Positions 53,646 to 62,039 of a DNA stretch of 64,000 nucleotides are shown piece by piece. A program made the position numbers and the translations under genes. The notes below the pieces were generated by a model, which searched no databases, was not told the origin of the DNA, and was given only the letters and a program-made list of their open reading frames with translations. The stretch's first letter is position 1. The number at the start of each line of letters is the position of its first letter. The DNA comes from Tissierella sp032104385 (GTDB taxonomy: Bacteria; Bacillota; Clostridia; Tissierellales; Tissierellaceae), in NCBI RefSeq assembly GCF_032104385.1, contig NZ_DAMCHJ010000007.1:62001-126000 (forward strand), written 5' to 3'.

Positions 53646-53689
53646 ATAGTATAAAAGAATGTTATTTAAACAGCATTCTTTTATACTAT
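53646..53689 (+). terminator. Hairpin after the RocB-like gene
   Basis: ATAGTATAAAAGAATG (53646-53661) pairs perfectly with CATTCTTTTATACTAT (53674-53689), 12-base loop, with T residues in the right arm. Probable terminator. Confidence 0.7.
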
Positions 53690-53700
53690 AAATCTAATAA

Positions 53701-53841
53701 AATGGATATAATAAAAAAGAATTTCAAAGAAATATTAAAGATAGTATTTTTGAAACTTATATAGAGAAAGTTCATATTGTAAAAAATAGCAAAGCTATGG
53801 TTTCACTAGTAATTATAAAATATAAAGTAAAGATTAGCTAA
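53701..53841 (+). pseudogene. Possible C-terminal remnant of a site-specific recombinase
   Basis: A 46-codon open stretch with no start codon or ribosome site ends at TAA 53839. DSIFETYIEKVHIVKNSK resembles the segment near the C terminus of large serine recombinases (phenylalanine, then a helix ending in IEKI-V). It ends six bases before the asnS promoter. The match is short, so this is a weak call. Confidence 0.3.
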
Positions 53842-53846
53842 ATCCA

Positions 53847-53875
53847 TTGACAATACTAGGGAAAATAACTATAAT
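53847..53875 (+). promoter_or_regulatory. Sigma-A promoter of asnS
   Basis: TTGACA (53847-53852) and TATAAT (53870-53875) with a 17-base spacer: a perfect consensus promoter just upstream of the T-box leader. Confidence 0.93.
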
Positions 53876-53881
53876 TATATA

Positions 53882-54136
53882 AAAGTAAAGAAAACTTTGA
53901 TAGGAAGAGTAGATATAAGAAGTAGTCAAAGGGAGCCTATGATAGTGAGACATAGGCACGAAGCTTATATTGAAGAACATCCTTGAGTTTCTAACCGAAA
54001 TCTTAGGAGAGTAGACTTAGACGGATTCACACCGTTATCAGTGACACATATTGTAATATGTGTTAAAGTGGCTGTTAGCAATTAGGGTGGTACCGCGGAA
54101 GATAAACTTTCGTCCTTTTGGATGAAGGTTTTTTTA
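53882..54136 (+). ncRNA. T-box leader of asnS, asparagine specifier
   Basis: The lower stem I pairs ATATAAG with CTTATAT (around 53915 and 53964), leaving a loop holding AAC at 53976-53978, an Asn codon. The T-box sequence AGGGTGGTACCGCG (54084-54097) pairs with the tRNA acceptor end. The terminator is ACTTTCGTCC (54106-54115) with GGATGAAGGT (54120-54129), followed by a T-run. Uncharged tRNA-Asn would favour the antiterminator and raise asnS expression. Confidence 0.93.
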
Positions 54137-54164
54137 TTTTTTGAGAAAAGAAAGGAGAATAAAG

Positions 54165-55553
54165 ATGAAGACTACAATTAGAAACATTTACAAAGACACA
54201 GATAAATATTTAAACCAAGAAATTCAATTAGAAGGATGGATAAGAACATCAAGATCATCAAAGATATTTGGATTTATAGAATTAAATGATGGAACATTCT
54301 TTAAAAATATTCAAATAGTTTATGAAGAAGGATTAGAGAATTTTAAGGAAATAGAAAAATTACCTCTTAGCTCTTCAATAAAGGTAAAGGGGAAATTGGT
54401 ATCAACGCCAGAAGCAAAACAACCATTTGAGATAAAGGCTAGTGAAATTGAAGTTGAAGGATATTCAGCATCTGACTATCCCTTACAAAAGAAAAGGCAT
54501 ACTTTTGAATATATGAGAACTATTGCTCATCTAAGACCTAGAGCCAATACTTTCAATGCTGTATTTCGAGTAAGGTCAATACTTGCATATGCAATACACA
54601 AATTCTTTCAAGAAAGAGGATTTGTATATGTTCATACACCAATTATTACAGCTTCTGATGCAGAAGGTGCAGGTGAAATGTTTAGAGTATCTACCTTAGA
54701 TTTCTATAATATACCTTTAACTCAAGATAAAAAGGTGAATTTTTCTGATGATTTTTTTGGTAAAGAAACAAGTTTAACAGTATCTGGACAGCTAGAAGCT
54801 GAAGCTTTTGCCCTTGCATATAAAGATGTTTATACCTTTGGACCAACTTTTAGAGCTGAAAATTCAAATACTGCAAGACATGCGGCAGAATTTTGGATGA
54901 TAGAGCCAGAGATTGCTTTTGCTGATATTAATGATAATATGCAATTAGCAGAAGATATGATGAAATATATAATCAAATATGTAATGGAAAATGCTAAAGA
55001 GGAAATGGAATTTTTCAATAACTTTGTAGATAAAGGTTTAATTGAAAGACTTGAAAATGTAGTTAATTCTGATTTTGGCAGAATAACTTATACTGAAGCT
55101 GTTGAACTTTTGAAAAAATCAGGAGAAGAATTCCAATATCCAGTAGAATGGGGCATAGATTTACAAACTGAGCATGAAAGATATATTTCAGAAAAGATAT
55201 TTAAAAAGCCAGTATTTGTAATTGATTATCCAAAGGAAATAAAAGCATTCTATATGAGAATGAATGAGGATAATAAAACAGTAGCTGCCATGGATCTTTT
55301 GGTACCAGGTGTAGGAGAGATAATAGGCGGATCACAAAGGGAAGAAAGGCTTGATGTATTAGAAAAGAAGATAATAGATAATGGTATGGAACCAGAAGAC
55401 TACTGGTGGTATTTAGAACTACGAAAATTTGGTGGTACAAAACATGCAGGATATGGTCTGGGATTTGAAAGAGCTGTTATGTATATAACAGGTATGTCAA
55501 ATATTAGGGATGTTATTCCATTTCCAAGAACAGTTAAATCGGCAGAATTTTAG
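54165..55553 (+). CDS. asnS: Asparaginyl-tRNA synthetase
   Basis: A 462-residue class IIb synthetase: N-terminal OB-fold (IQLEGWIRTSRSSKIFGFIEL), motif 2 region FRAENSNTARHAAEFWMIEPE and motif 3 GLGFERAVMYITGMSNIRDVIPFPR. The class II aspartyl/asparaginyl branch with HAAEFWMIEPE and GGSQREERLDVL points to Asn specificity, and the upstream T-box codon AAC agrees. ATG 54165 has AAAGGAG upstream; an in-frame start at 54141 overlaps the terminator tail. Confidence 0.96.
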   Translation: MKTTIRNIYKDTDKYLNQEIQLEGWIRTSRSSKIFGFIELNDGTFFKNIQIVYEEGLENFKEIEKLPLSSSIKVKGKLVSTPEAKQPFEIKASEIEVEGYSASDYPLQKKRHTFEYMRTIAHLRPRANTFNAVFRVRSILAYAIHKFFQERGFVYVHTPIITASDAEGAGEMFRVSTLDFYNIPLTQDKKVNFSDDFFGKETSLTVSGQLEAEAFALAYKDVYTFGPTFRAENSNTARHAAEFWMIEPEIAFADINDNMQLAEDMMKYIIKYVMENAKEEMEFFNNFVDKGLIERLENVVNSDFGRITYTEAVELLKKSGEEFQYPVEWGIDLQTEHERYISEKIFKKPVFVIDYPKEIKAFYMRMNEDNKTVAAMDLLVPGVGEIIGGSQREERLDVLEKKIIDNGMEPEDYWWYLELRKFGGTKHAGYGLGFERAVMYITGMSNIRDVIPFPRTVKSAEF

Positions 55554-55554
55554 A

Positions 55555-55607
55555 AAACAAGACCCTATGGGATAGAGTTATTTTTTATTCCCATAGGGTT
55601 TGTTTTT
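55555..55607 (+). terminator. Rho-independent terminator of asnS
   Basis: AAACAAGACCCTATGGGA pairs with TCCCATAGGGTTTGTTT across a 16-base loop, followed by TTTT. Starts next to the asnS stop codon. Confidence 0.88.
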
Positions 55608-55768
55608 GCTCTTTGACGAAGAAACATGAAAAAATAGCAGATAATATTATATTCTAAGTATAGAAAAAGAGAAGTAAAATATTTAAAATAGAAAAAAGAA
55701 AATCTAAATTTATGTTATAATGTAGAATAATATGAAGTGGAATAAACTTAATATAAGGAGGATGTATT

Positions 55769-56296
55769 ATGAGAAGGATAAGATTATTTACTATATCTCT
55801 ATTTTGTATGACATTGGTCATTACTAGTTGTGGAAATATCCAAAAAAAAACTCCTATTGAAACACCAATAGAAACTAAGCAAGGTAATGATACAGAAGAA
55901 ACATCTGACGATAAGATATATGATAAAATAAGTGCATATATGGAAGAAGAATCTAAGAAAGCTTTTTCTCCATATTATGAATTATTAGACTTTCAAATGA
56001 CAAATTATCAAGAGGGAGTTGCTAATGAACGAACTGAAGCTATTTTTGACTATAAGATAATTCATAAAAATTATGACAAGGATCCAGATACAGTAGGTTA
56101 CATTAAGGAAGCAAAGGAAAGTGACAACAGTAATTATCAGCAAATGTATGATGAGTATTTGCAACCTAAAGAAATGAATTTTCATTTAAAAGCTATTATT
56201 GACGAAAATGGCTCAATAACACTATATTCTAATGTTTCTCCTATAGGAATTGAATGGGAAGAGACCAAAATGTCTGATTTTATTTTAAGTAAATAA
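55769..56296 (+). CDS. Lipoprotein of unknown function
   Basis: A 175-residue predicted lipoprotein: basic MRRIRLF start, hydrophobic stretch and lipobox VITSC (Cys 21). A Thr/Glu-rich linker of about 25 residues follows, then a mixed domain with ELLDFQMTNYQEGVANERTE, FDYKIIHKNYDKDPDTVGYI and LKAIIDENGSITLYSN. I recognise no named family. It sits alone between asnS and a small membrane protein. AGGAGG precedes the ATG, and TATAAT at 55716-55721 is a possible -10. It is probably a surface protein processed by Lgt. Confidence 0.75.
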   Translation: MRRIRLFTISLFCMTLVITSCGNIQKKTPIETPIETKQGNDTEETSDDKIYDKISAYMEEESKKAFSPYYELLDFQMTNYQEGVANERTEAIFDYKIIHKNYDKDPDTVGYIKEAKESDNSNYQQMYDEYLQPKEMNFHLKAIIDENGSITLYSNVSPIGIEWEETKMSDFILSK

Positions 56297-56452
56297 GGTT
56301 AATTTTTATTATTGGAGTAATTCTAATGTCAATAATATGAAGAATTCTATTAAAAGTAAACAAATATGATTATGTTGTATAGTTGTAGATAGATGCTGCT
56401 TAAATGATTATAATATCTTAAACAATATAAAGCTCTTATTGGGAGGTTTTTA

Positions 56453-56719
56453 ATGGTGAAAAAGACTATAATAGGTTCGGTAATTATGTTATCAGGTGTA
56501 ATAATAGGGATGAGTATAATTATTGCCGCCGCATTTTATGCTCCAAGCATAACAAGCTGGAATGGTTCAAAATTATGGTATGCAATTTTTGGGTCAAGGC
56601 AATATGGGAATGAAGTAGTTCAAAGTTTGTTTCTAGGAATACCTTTTATAATTGGAATAATACTAGCTATTATTGGACTAATTATATTAACAGTAGAGTA
56701 TTCCAATAAGAATAATTAA
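56453..56719 (+). CDS. Small membrane protein, 88 residues
   Basis: Two hydrophobic helices (IIGSVIMLSGVIIGMSIIIAA and SLFLGIPFIIGIILAIIGLII) flank a short loop containing SWNGSKLWYAIFGSRQYGN. GGGAGG lies seven bases before the ATG. No family recognised. No terminator or partner gene is apparent, and the following kilobase contains only gene remnants. Confidence 0.65.
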   Translation: MVKKTIIGSVIMLSGVIIGMSIIIAAAFYAPSITSWNGSKLWYAIFGSRQYGNEVVQSLFLGIPFIIGIILAIIGLIILTVEYSNKNN

Positions 56720-56772
56720 GATGTATTCTTTATATTAGATACAGCAGAAAGAAATGGCTATATAAAAAATTA

Positions 56773-57004
56773 AAAGATTGGATTAGGGGACAGTGGGAAA
56801 TTATTTTGTAGATATAAAGGTAATGGATATCATAGTTTAATAAAGTTAGATAATGGAAAGGAAGAGGTATTAGGCCATGATATTATTATTGGTTCTGAAA
56901 TCTTAGAAGGTATAGATATATTTTTAAACAAAAAAGAGAATCTATATTCTGAATCTGAATTTATAAACTTAGGTGAAAATAATAATATAACTTTCAATCA
57001 ATAA
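56773..57004 (+). pseudogene. Orphan coding fragment without a start
   Basis: An open frame of about 77 codons (read from GLGDSGKLFCRYKG to LGENNNITFNQ, stop at 57002) with coding-like composition but no start codon and no ribosome site. It looks like the C-terminal end of a beta-rich protein. Family not recognised. Together with the next two fragments, each in a different frame, it suggests a decayed accessory locus. Confidence 0.4.
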
Positions 57005-57026
57005 ATAAATAATAGACTAAACCAAC

Positions 57027-57287
57027 TTGCAAACTGAGACTTTTGTATTGGAAGAGAAAGTATCCTTTGAGAAATATATATCTAACAAAAATTTGCCAAG
57101 ATTTGCTGATAAAACATTAGAATTAATACAAAAACAGGAGTTACAAGGTGGACATGGAGTGGATATTTTTGCTACAGGTCATTATGCTGTAAGAAAGGTG
57201 AATAATCTTAGTTTATGGGAAAACGAGGAATGGGTAAAGGATGTTTTTGGCAAATTGAAAGATTTTGATGGAAAAGAAAATAAATGA
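57027..57287 (+). pseudogene. Coding fragment of 86 codons, probably a remnant
   Basis: Reads from TTG 57027 to TAA 57287 with no Shine-Dalgarno sequence upstream. The segment LPRFADKTLELIQKQELQGG and HGVDIFATGHYAVRKVNNLSL look like real protein, but I do not recognise a family. Its frame differs from both neighbours. It could be a weakly translated small gene, but a relic is more likely. Confidence 0.4.
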
Positions 57288-57480
57288 AACATGGTATCAA
57301 GTCCCTGTTGCTATAAACGATAATTATGGATTTGAAGATATTGGTCATGATTTAAACTCTGGAGATAATAGAGAATGGGAAATCAATTGGGACTGACTCT
57401 ATGGAAGTCTGGAGCCTGGTGAATATCGTATATTGAAGGATATGTTTTTTAAAGATGGAGATATGATAAGTGCTATTTAG
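57268..57480 (+). pseudogene. Broken immunoglobulin-like domain gene fragment
   Basis: From ATG 57268 the frame reads TWYQVPVAINDNYGFEDIG, then EINWD, an in-frame TGA, and then LYGSLEPGEYRILKDMFF to TAG 57480. The pattern W-x-VP ... F-DIG ... W ... LYG-L-GEYRI-KD is typical of the bacterial Ig-like domain seen in Gram-positive lipoproteins and membrane proteins. The in-frame stop and lack of an N terminus show it is broken. Confidence 0.65.
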
Positions 57481-57586
57481 GGACAGAGTTTAAGTTATAT
57501 TAAGCATATGCAGAAAATGATTATAGGAGTTCTACAATATAGTCGTAAAGTATTATGAAATATGAAGAAAGAGGTATTAAAGGGGG

Positions 57587-57626
57587 AAGAAGTAATGGAA
57601 TTTATAATTCCATTACTTCTTTTTCT
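57587..57626 (+). terminator. Rho-independent terminator after the remnants
   Basis: AAGAAGTAATGGAAT (57587-57601) pairs perfectly with ATTCCATTACTTCTT (57607-57621), five-base loop, then TTTTC. It may have ended transcription of the decayed locus. Confidence 0.8.
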
Positions 57627-57692
57627 TTAGCATTACTTTTGGGGAATAATTATTTTGAAAATCAAGGATTGTGGAATTTTGGAGTGTTATTA

Positions 57693-57737
57693 TATTTGAG
57701 TTAATATGTTAATTTCTTCCTCAGTAAAGGTTTTGCT
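57693..57737 (-). pseudogene. Possible remnant of a transposase N terminus
   Basis: The minus strand encodes SKTFTEEEINILTQI and then stops. This resembles the start of helix-turn-helix proteins of IS3-type elements (KFTEEEIEIL-x-NPYV). Only 15 residues match, with no terminal repeats seen, so this is a weak relic call. The rest of 57481-57790 holds nothing I can assign. Confidence 0.22.
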
Positions 57738-57790
57738 TCATATGTATTTTTACATATTTAATATTTTTTATTTTGAACAAGGTCTTTTAT

Positions 57791-57855
57791 TTTACATAAG
57801 ATTAACAAAAACATTACGAACAACTTAATTAGATTTAACATAGATAAGTTATAGT
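57791..57855 (+). promoter_or_regulatory. Pho-box array and promoter of the alkaline phosphatase gene
   Basis: Five hexamers, TTTACA, TTAACA, ATTACG, CTTAAT and TTAACA, start at 57791, 57802, 57813, 57824 and 57835, exactly 11 bases apart. PhoP of Firmicutes binds TT(A/T)ACA-like repeats with this spacing. A possible -10, TATAGT, follows at 57850-57855. Phosphate limitation should activate the gene. Confidence 0.78.
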
Positions 57856-57890
57856 GTAATTGTAAGAAAAAAATAATATGGAGGGATATT

Positions 57891-59462
57891 ATGTTTAAAA
57901 GAGTTTTATCGTCTTTATTGTTTGTAGCAATGATAGTTGCAGTTGTGTCGGGAAGTTTATTAGTTTCGGAAGCAAATCTAACACCCCAATTAGTTGAAGC
58001 AACGGGAGATTTAGTTGCAGCAAAAGAAGCGGTAAGAACTGCAAAATACATATTTATGTTTATTGGAGATGGTATGGCAGCAGTTCAAGTGAATTCAGCT
58101 CAGATTTATGGTGGAAATAATCAACACAATAATATGAAATTAGATTCACTAAATTTTCAAGATTTTGAAGCAGTAGGATATCAAACTACCCATGATGCAA
58201 CTTCATTTGCACCGGATTCAGCTTCTACAGCTACAGCATTATCATCAGGGTATAAAACATGGAGTGGTACTATAGGGTTAAAGCCAGTAGGCAATGTTAC
58301 AGGTAATAAGGTTGAAAATGTAAAATCAGATAATGTTCCTAAAACTATTGCGGAAAGGCTTAAAGAAGAAAAAGGTATGAAAATAGGTATAGTTTCAACG
58401 GTTACTTTAAATCATGCAACACCAGCAGCTTATTACGCACATACAGCATCCAGAAACAATTATTATGATATAGCAATGCAAATGTCAGAATCAGGATTTG
58501 ATTATTTTGGTGGTGGAACATTGAGTCAACCAAAGGGAAGAAACAATGATCAAAAAGATGCATATGAAGTTATGAAAGAAAAAGGATATAAAATAGTAAA
58601 TACTAAAGAAGATATTTTAGCTCTAAACAATAACTCAGGTAAAGTATATGCAGTAACTCCCGTAGTTCAAGATGGTGGTGCTATGCCATATGCAGTAGAT
58701 AATAAAAAAGGAGATCTTACTCTTGCAGATTTCGTTAAAAAAGGTATAGATGTTCTTGATAATAAAGATGGATTTTTTATGATGGTTGAATCAGGAAAAA
58801 TTGACTGGGCAGGGCATGCCAATGATGCAAAAGCAAATATTGGTGATGTTTTAGCTTTTGAAGATTCTATTCAAGTAGCTATTAATTTTGCCAAGAAACA
58901 TCCAGAAGATACACTAATAGTAGTAACAGGGGATCATGAAACAGGTGGTATGACTATAGGTCAAGCTACAACGGGATACGATACAGCATTAGGAATATTA
59001 AAAAACCAAAAGATGTCTTATATAGCCTTTGATGCATTAATTGATGAAATGATAGAAAAAAATCCTAACTTAACTTTTGAAGATATAATGCCAGTTATCA
59101 CTCAAAATTTTGGTCTTAAAAATGAATATGAAGATGGTGAAGGAGATAAACCATATATGGCTTTAGAACTATCAAATAGAGAAGTAGCAAAATTAAAGAG
59201 AGCATTTGCTGAAACTATGGCTAAAGAGCCTATAGAAAAAGATAAAGAAGAATTGCTAATATTATATGGGGGTTACAATCCGCTCTCAGTAACATTAACT
59301 CATATATTAAATAATAAAGCTGGTATAGGATGGACTTCTTATGCTCATACAGGAGTACCTGTTCCTGTATATGCTACAGGTGTACAAGGAGAATTATTTA
59401 ACGGAGCATATGATAATACAGAGATTTATTATAAATTAGTTACTGCAGCAGGACTTAAATAA
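57891..59462 (+). CDS. phoA: Alkaline phosphatase, secreted
   Basis: A 523-residue PhoA-type phosphatase with a Sec signal peptide (FKRVLSSLLFVAMIVAVVSGS). The nucleophile is S110 in PDSASTATALSSG; zinc and magnesium ligands are in FIGDGM, VESGKIDWAGHANDA and VVTGDHETGGM. It releases phosphate from monoesters outside the membrane. GGAGG precedes the ATG, the Pho-box array drives it, and a terminator follows. Confidence 0.95.
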   Translation: MFKRVLSSLLFVAMIVAVVSGSLLVSEANLTPQLVEATGDLVAAKEAVRTAKYIFMFIGDGMAAVQVNSAQIYGGNNQHNNMKLDSLNFQDFEAVGYQTTHDATSFAPDSASTATALSSGYKTWSGTIGLKPVGNVTGNKVENVKSDNVPKTIAERLKEEKGMKIGIVSTVTLNHATPAAYYAHTASRNNYYDIAMQMSESGFDYFGGGTLSQPKGRNNDQKDAYEVMKEKGYKIVNTKEDILALNNNSGKVYAVTPVVQDGGAMPYAVDNKKGDLTLADFVKKGIDVLDNKDGFFMMVESGKIDWAGHANDAKANIGDVLAFEDSIQVAINFAKKHPEDTLIVVTGDHETGGMTIGQATTGYDTALGILKNQKMSYIAFDALIDEMIEKNPNLTFEDIMPVITQNFGLKNEYEDGEGDKPYMALELSNREVAKLKRAFAETMAKEPIEKDKEELLILYGGYNPLSVTLTHILNNKAGIGWTSYAHTGVPVPVYATGVQGELFNGAYDNTEIYYKLVTAAGLK

Positions 59463-59468
59463 TCAGAA

Positions 59469-59501
59469 AAACAAGGCTGGAATATTTCCAGCCTTGTTTA
59501 A
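59469..59501 (+). terminator. Rho-independent terminator of phoA
   Basis: AAACAAGGCTGGAA (59469-59482) pairs with TTCCAGCCTTGTTT (59486-59499) around a three-base loop. T residues lie in the right arm. Confidence 0.85.
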
Positions 59502-59520
59502 ATGAAAGGGGTGTTAATTC

Positions 59521-60669
59521 TTGAAATATATTTTAAAAAATGTTAATAGAAAAGAAATAGGATTTATACTTTCTCTTATAATTTTATTAACAATACTTGC
59601 ATTCTTACCAACGGGATTTGACAGGCAACTATATATATTTACAGAGGGAGTAAAGGCTAAGGTAATATCTGTTGATAATTCAGGGGTAATTAATACTGGA
59701 TTATTTAGACAAGGAGATCAACAAGCTATAATACAAATAGAAACAGGTTCATATAAGGGACATATAGTATCCGCCAACAATATGTTGACAGGTAGTCTTG
59801 CAGAAGATAAAATTTTTAGAGAAGGAGATAAGGCATGGGTACTTATTGGTTTTGATGAAAATAGAAATATTAGTTTTGCTAATATGGTGGACCATTATCG
59901 ATTAAACAAGGAAGTTGTACTTATAGGGTGTTTTGCTATAGTTATTATAATTTTTTCAGGAGTTATAGGAGTTAGAACATTATTATCCTTCGCTTTTACA
60001 CTTATGAGTATATGGAAGATATTGATTCCAGCTATGTTAAGGGGATTCAGTCCTATTGTAGTAGCTTTGATAGTAGGAAACTTCTTAACAATCATAACTA
60101 TTTTATTAGTGACAGGATTTACAAAAACAGCTTACGCTGCTATTATAAGTGCAATTTCTTGCTCCTTAGCTACTTGTATTTTAGCAGTCATATTTGGTAA
60201 GTATTTCAACATTCACGGTACAGTTATGACTTTGTCAGAATCATTACTTTATGCAGGTTTTTTGAAGCTTGATCTAACAGCTATTTTTCAAGGGGGAATA
60301 TATCTCACAAGTTCAGGAGCCATATTGGATCTAGCAGTAGATATTTCAACGGCATTAGATGAAGTTGTAAAGAACAATCCTAATATAACTCGAAAAGATT
60401 TGATAGCATCAGGGTTCAATATAGGAAAATCCGTAGTTGGAAGCCAGACTACAACCCTTTTATTTGCATATATGGGAAGTTATTTATCAGTTATAATGGT
60501 ATATATAGCTCAAGGAACACCAATACTTAATTTGTTAAATTCAAAGACAGTAGCAGCAGAGATACTTCACACTTTTATAGGCTGTATAGGACTTGTATTG
60601 GTTTCGCCCTTAACATCAGTGATTTGTGGATTTATGTTTAAGAGGAGTGAAAAGTGTACTAATGAATAA
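59521..60669 (+). CDS. YibE/F-family membrane protein
   Basis: A 382-residue polytopic membrane protein of the YibE/F family: one N-terminal helix (FILSLIILLTILAFLPTGF), a soluble beta domain of about 90 residues (AKVISVDNSG, GDKAWVLIGFD), then seven or so helices with GVRTLLSFAFTLMSIWKI, GAILDLAVDISTALDEV and GSQTTTLLFAYMGSYL. Function unknown. It begins 20 bases after the phoA terminator, so a share in Pho control by read-through is possible. TTG 59521 follows AAAGGGG. Confidence 0.9.
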   Translation: MKYILKNVNRKEIGFILSLIILLTILAFLPTGFDRQLYIFTEGVKAKVISVDNSGVINTGLFRQGDQQAIIQIETGSYKGHIVSANNMLTGSLAEDKIFREGDKAWVLIGFDENRNISFANMVDHYRLNKEVVLIGCFAIVIIIFSGVIGVRTLLSFAFTLMSIWKILIPAMLRGFSPIVVALIVGNFLTIITILLVTGFTKTAYAAIISAISCSLATCILAVIFGKYFNIHGTVMTLSESLLYAGFLKLDLTAIFQGGIYLTSSGAILDLAVDISTALDEVVKNNPNITRKDLIASGFNIGKSVVGSQTTTLLFAYMGSYLSVIMVYIAQGTPILNLLNSKTVAAEILHTFIGCIGLVLVSPLTSVICGFMFKRSEKCTNE

Positions 60670-60854
60670 AATAAAAACAATATTGATTTTGTAATAAGAT
60701 ATACACCAATAGAAAAGTTGATACTAGGTCGGGTTGTAAGTAGCAAGGCCAAAATATGAAGCTGATTTTTAAAATAAGAAAATTTATATTTTGTTGTGCA
60801 GCTGTAGGATTATGGGTACTAAAAATTATTTACATAATAGGAGGTGTGTTATAT

Positions 60855-61523
60855 ATGGAGAACTGTTTGGCACAGCGTGTTGATAATACATTGTTAAGTA
60901 TGGGGATGCCAACACTTAAACACCCTATCTTTTATAACTGTCCCATTGGTTTGAGGTTTGAAATTTCAGAGCCTTGGGGAGATAATGAATGTTTTAATTA
61001 CTTTAAAAATGCATTTGAAAAAGTATTTCATATTTATAGTGATTTATCAGCAGATTTTAATATACTTCGGATTGATGTACTACTTGATGCAGATGATTGT
61101 CAAGGGAGTAGGCTTACTGATAAGGAACAAGATATTAATGTTATTTGTAGTACAACAGGATTGCCGTTTCCCATGGAAGAAAGAGAATGCACCATTCTTT
61201 ATGATATAGGTAATGGGGAAACTGTAACCCTTATAGAGGTTCAGTATTACTGGAATTTAAAACTGATTTCTTTTGATATAAAAGCTTTACTAATGCAAAT
61301 TATTCTTACAGACTTTCCATCACAAGGTGGTGGCAATCCACAATTTGAAAGCTCGGTGTTCCTTTTTGCTACAGATAAATATTTGATGTTTCATTTATAT
61401 GATGATAGAGGTCTTGGTCTTGTCTCTAAAGATAAGGAAACACTTTATCCATTCTATAAGAAATACAATAGTTGGATAATGGATTATGATAGAAAACGTA
61501 TAGAAAACATATTTACATCATGA
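60855..61523 (+). CDS. DUF3885-like protein
   Basis: A 222-residue cytoplasmic protein. IGLRFEISEP, a following helical segment with paired Phe residues (YFKNAFEKVFHIYSD) and RIDVLLDADD resemble the DUF3885 family of Firmicutes; the C-terminal half has VFLFATDKYLMFHLYDDRG. Function unknown; such genes often occur near toxin-immunity or accessory loci. ATG 60855 is used because AGGAGGTG sits just upstream; the in-frame ATG 60756 would add a hydrophobic 33-residue extension without a ribosome site. No terminator is obvious. Confidence 0.65.
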   Translation: MENCLAQRVDNTLLSMGMPTLKHPIFYNCPIGLRFEISEPWGDNECFNYFKNAFEKVFHIYSDLSADFNILRIDVLLDADDCQGSRLTDKEQDINVICSTTGLPFPMEERECTILYDIGNGETVTLIEVQYYWNLKLISFDIKALLMQIILTDFPSQGGGNPQFESSVFLFATDKYLMFHLYDDRGLGLVSKDKETLYPFYKKYNSWIMDYDRKRIENIFTS

Positions 61524-61613
61524 GTATAATATAAAGTTTAGTTATTCTTAATGTTTATAAAACATACTTTAGTCATAGAAAATAGGGGAAATATAAAAAT
61601 TTTTAAAATATCC

Positions 61614-61642
61614 TTGATTTTATAAGATTTCTTTGCTACAAT
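61614..61642 (+). promoter_or_regulatory. Sigma-A promoter of leuS
   Basis: TTGATT (61614-61619) and TACAAT (61637-61642) with a 17-base spacer, directly upstream of the T-box leader. Confidence 0.8.
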
Positions 61643-61648
61643 AGACTT

Positions 61649-61882
61649 TAAATTAATAAAGACAAAGAAAGGAAGTAGTAAGTTGTATGTCAATTGTAGA
61701 GAGCTATCGTTTGGTGAAAGATAGTATTGATAAAGACTGAACTCGTCCTTGAGTTACTAAGATGAATAAAGTAATCTTAGTCGGTTAAATGCCGTTATAT
61801 TTTGAGTGGATAGCAATATCAACAAGAGTGGTACCGCGGAATTTTACCTTTCGTCTCTATAAGAGACGAAAGGTTTTTTTAT
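61649..61882 (+). ncRNA. T-box leader of leuS, leucine specifier
   Basis: GAACTCGTCCTTGAG aligns with the specifier segment of the asnS leader (GAACATCCTTGAG), placing CTC (61742-61744), a Leu codon, at the specifier. The T-box AGAGTGGTACCGCGG is at 61825-61839. The terminator pairs CCTTTCGTCTCT (61847-61858) with AGAGACGAAAGG (61862-61873), followed by seven T residues. It should induce leuS when tRNA-Leu is uncharged. Confidence 0.92.
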
Positions 61883-62026
61883 GACCTAACTTAGCGAAGG
61901 ATAGTGAGCTTTAGTAAGTCAAACGCAATGAGTACCAAAGTTATATAACCGATAGGGAGCAAATAAATTTGAGTTGCGAAACTGCGTAGAATGACGTAAT
62001 TCAATGAGTGTTAGTGATTGTATAAA
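61883..62026 (+). other. Unassigned spacer between leuS T-box terminator and start
   Basis: About 145 bases with no open frame and richer in G than nearby intergenic DNA. Short motifs such as AGCGAAGGATAGTGAGC, CGATAGGGAGCAAAT and GAGTTGCG look structured. It could be an interspersed repeat or a second RNA element. No hairpin hides the leuS ribosome site (GAGGAGG) that I can see. Confidence 0.35.
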
Positions 62027-62039
62027 GAGGAGGAATATT

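Noticed and set aside
53640..53842. Possible small gene before asnS
   Set aside because: The open stretch lacks a start codon and ribosome site and ends at the asnS promoter; listed only as a weak relic.
60756..60854. N-terminal hydrophobic extension of the DUF3885-like protein, suggesting a signal anchor
   Set aside because: No ribosome site precedes ATG 60756, whereas AGGAGGTG precedes ATG 60855; the extension is probably leader sequence.
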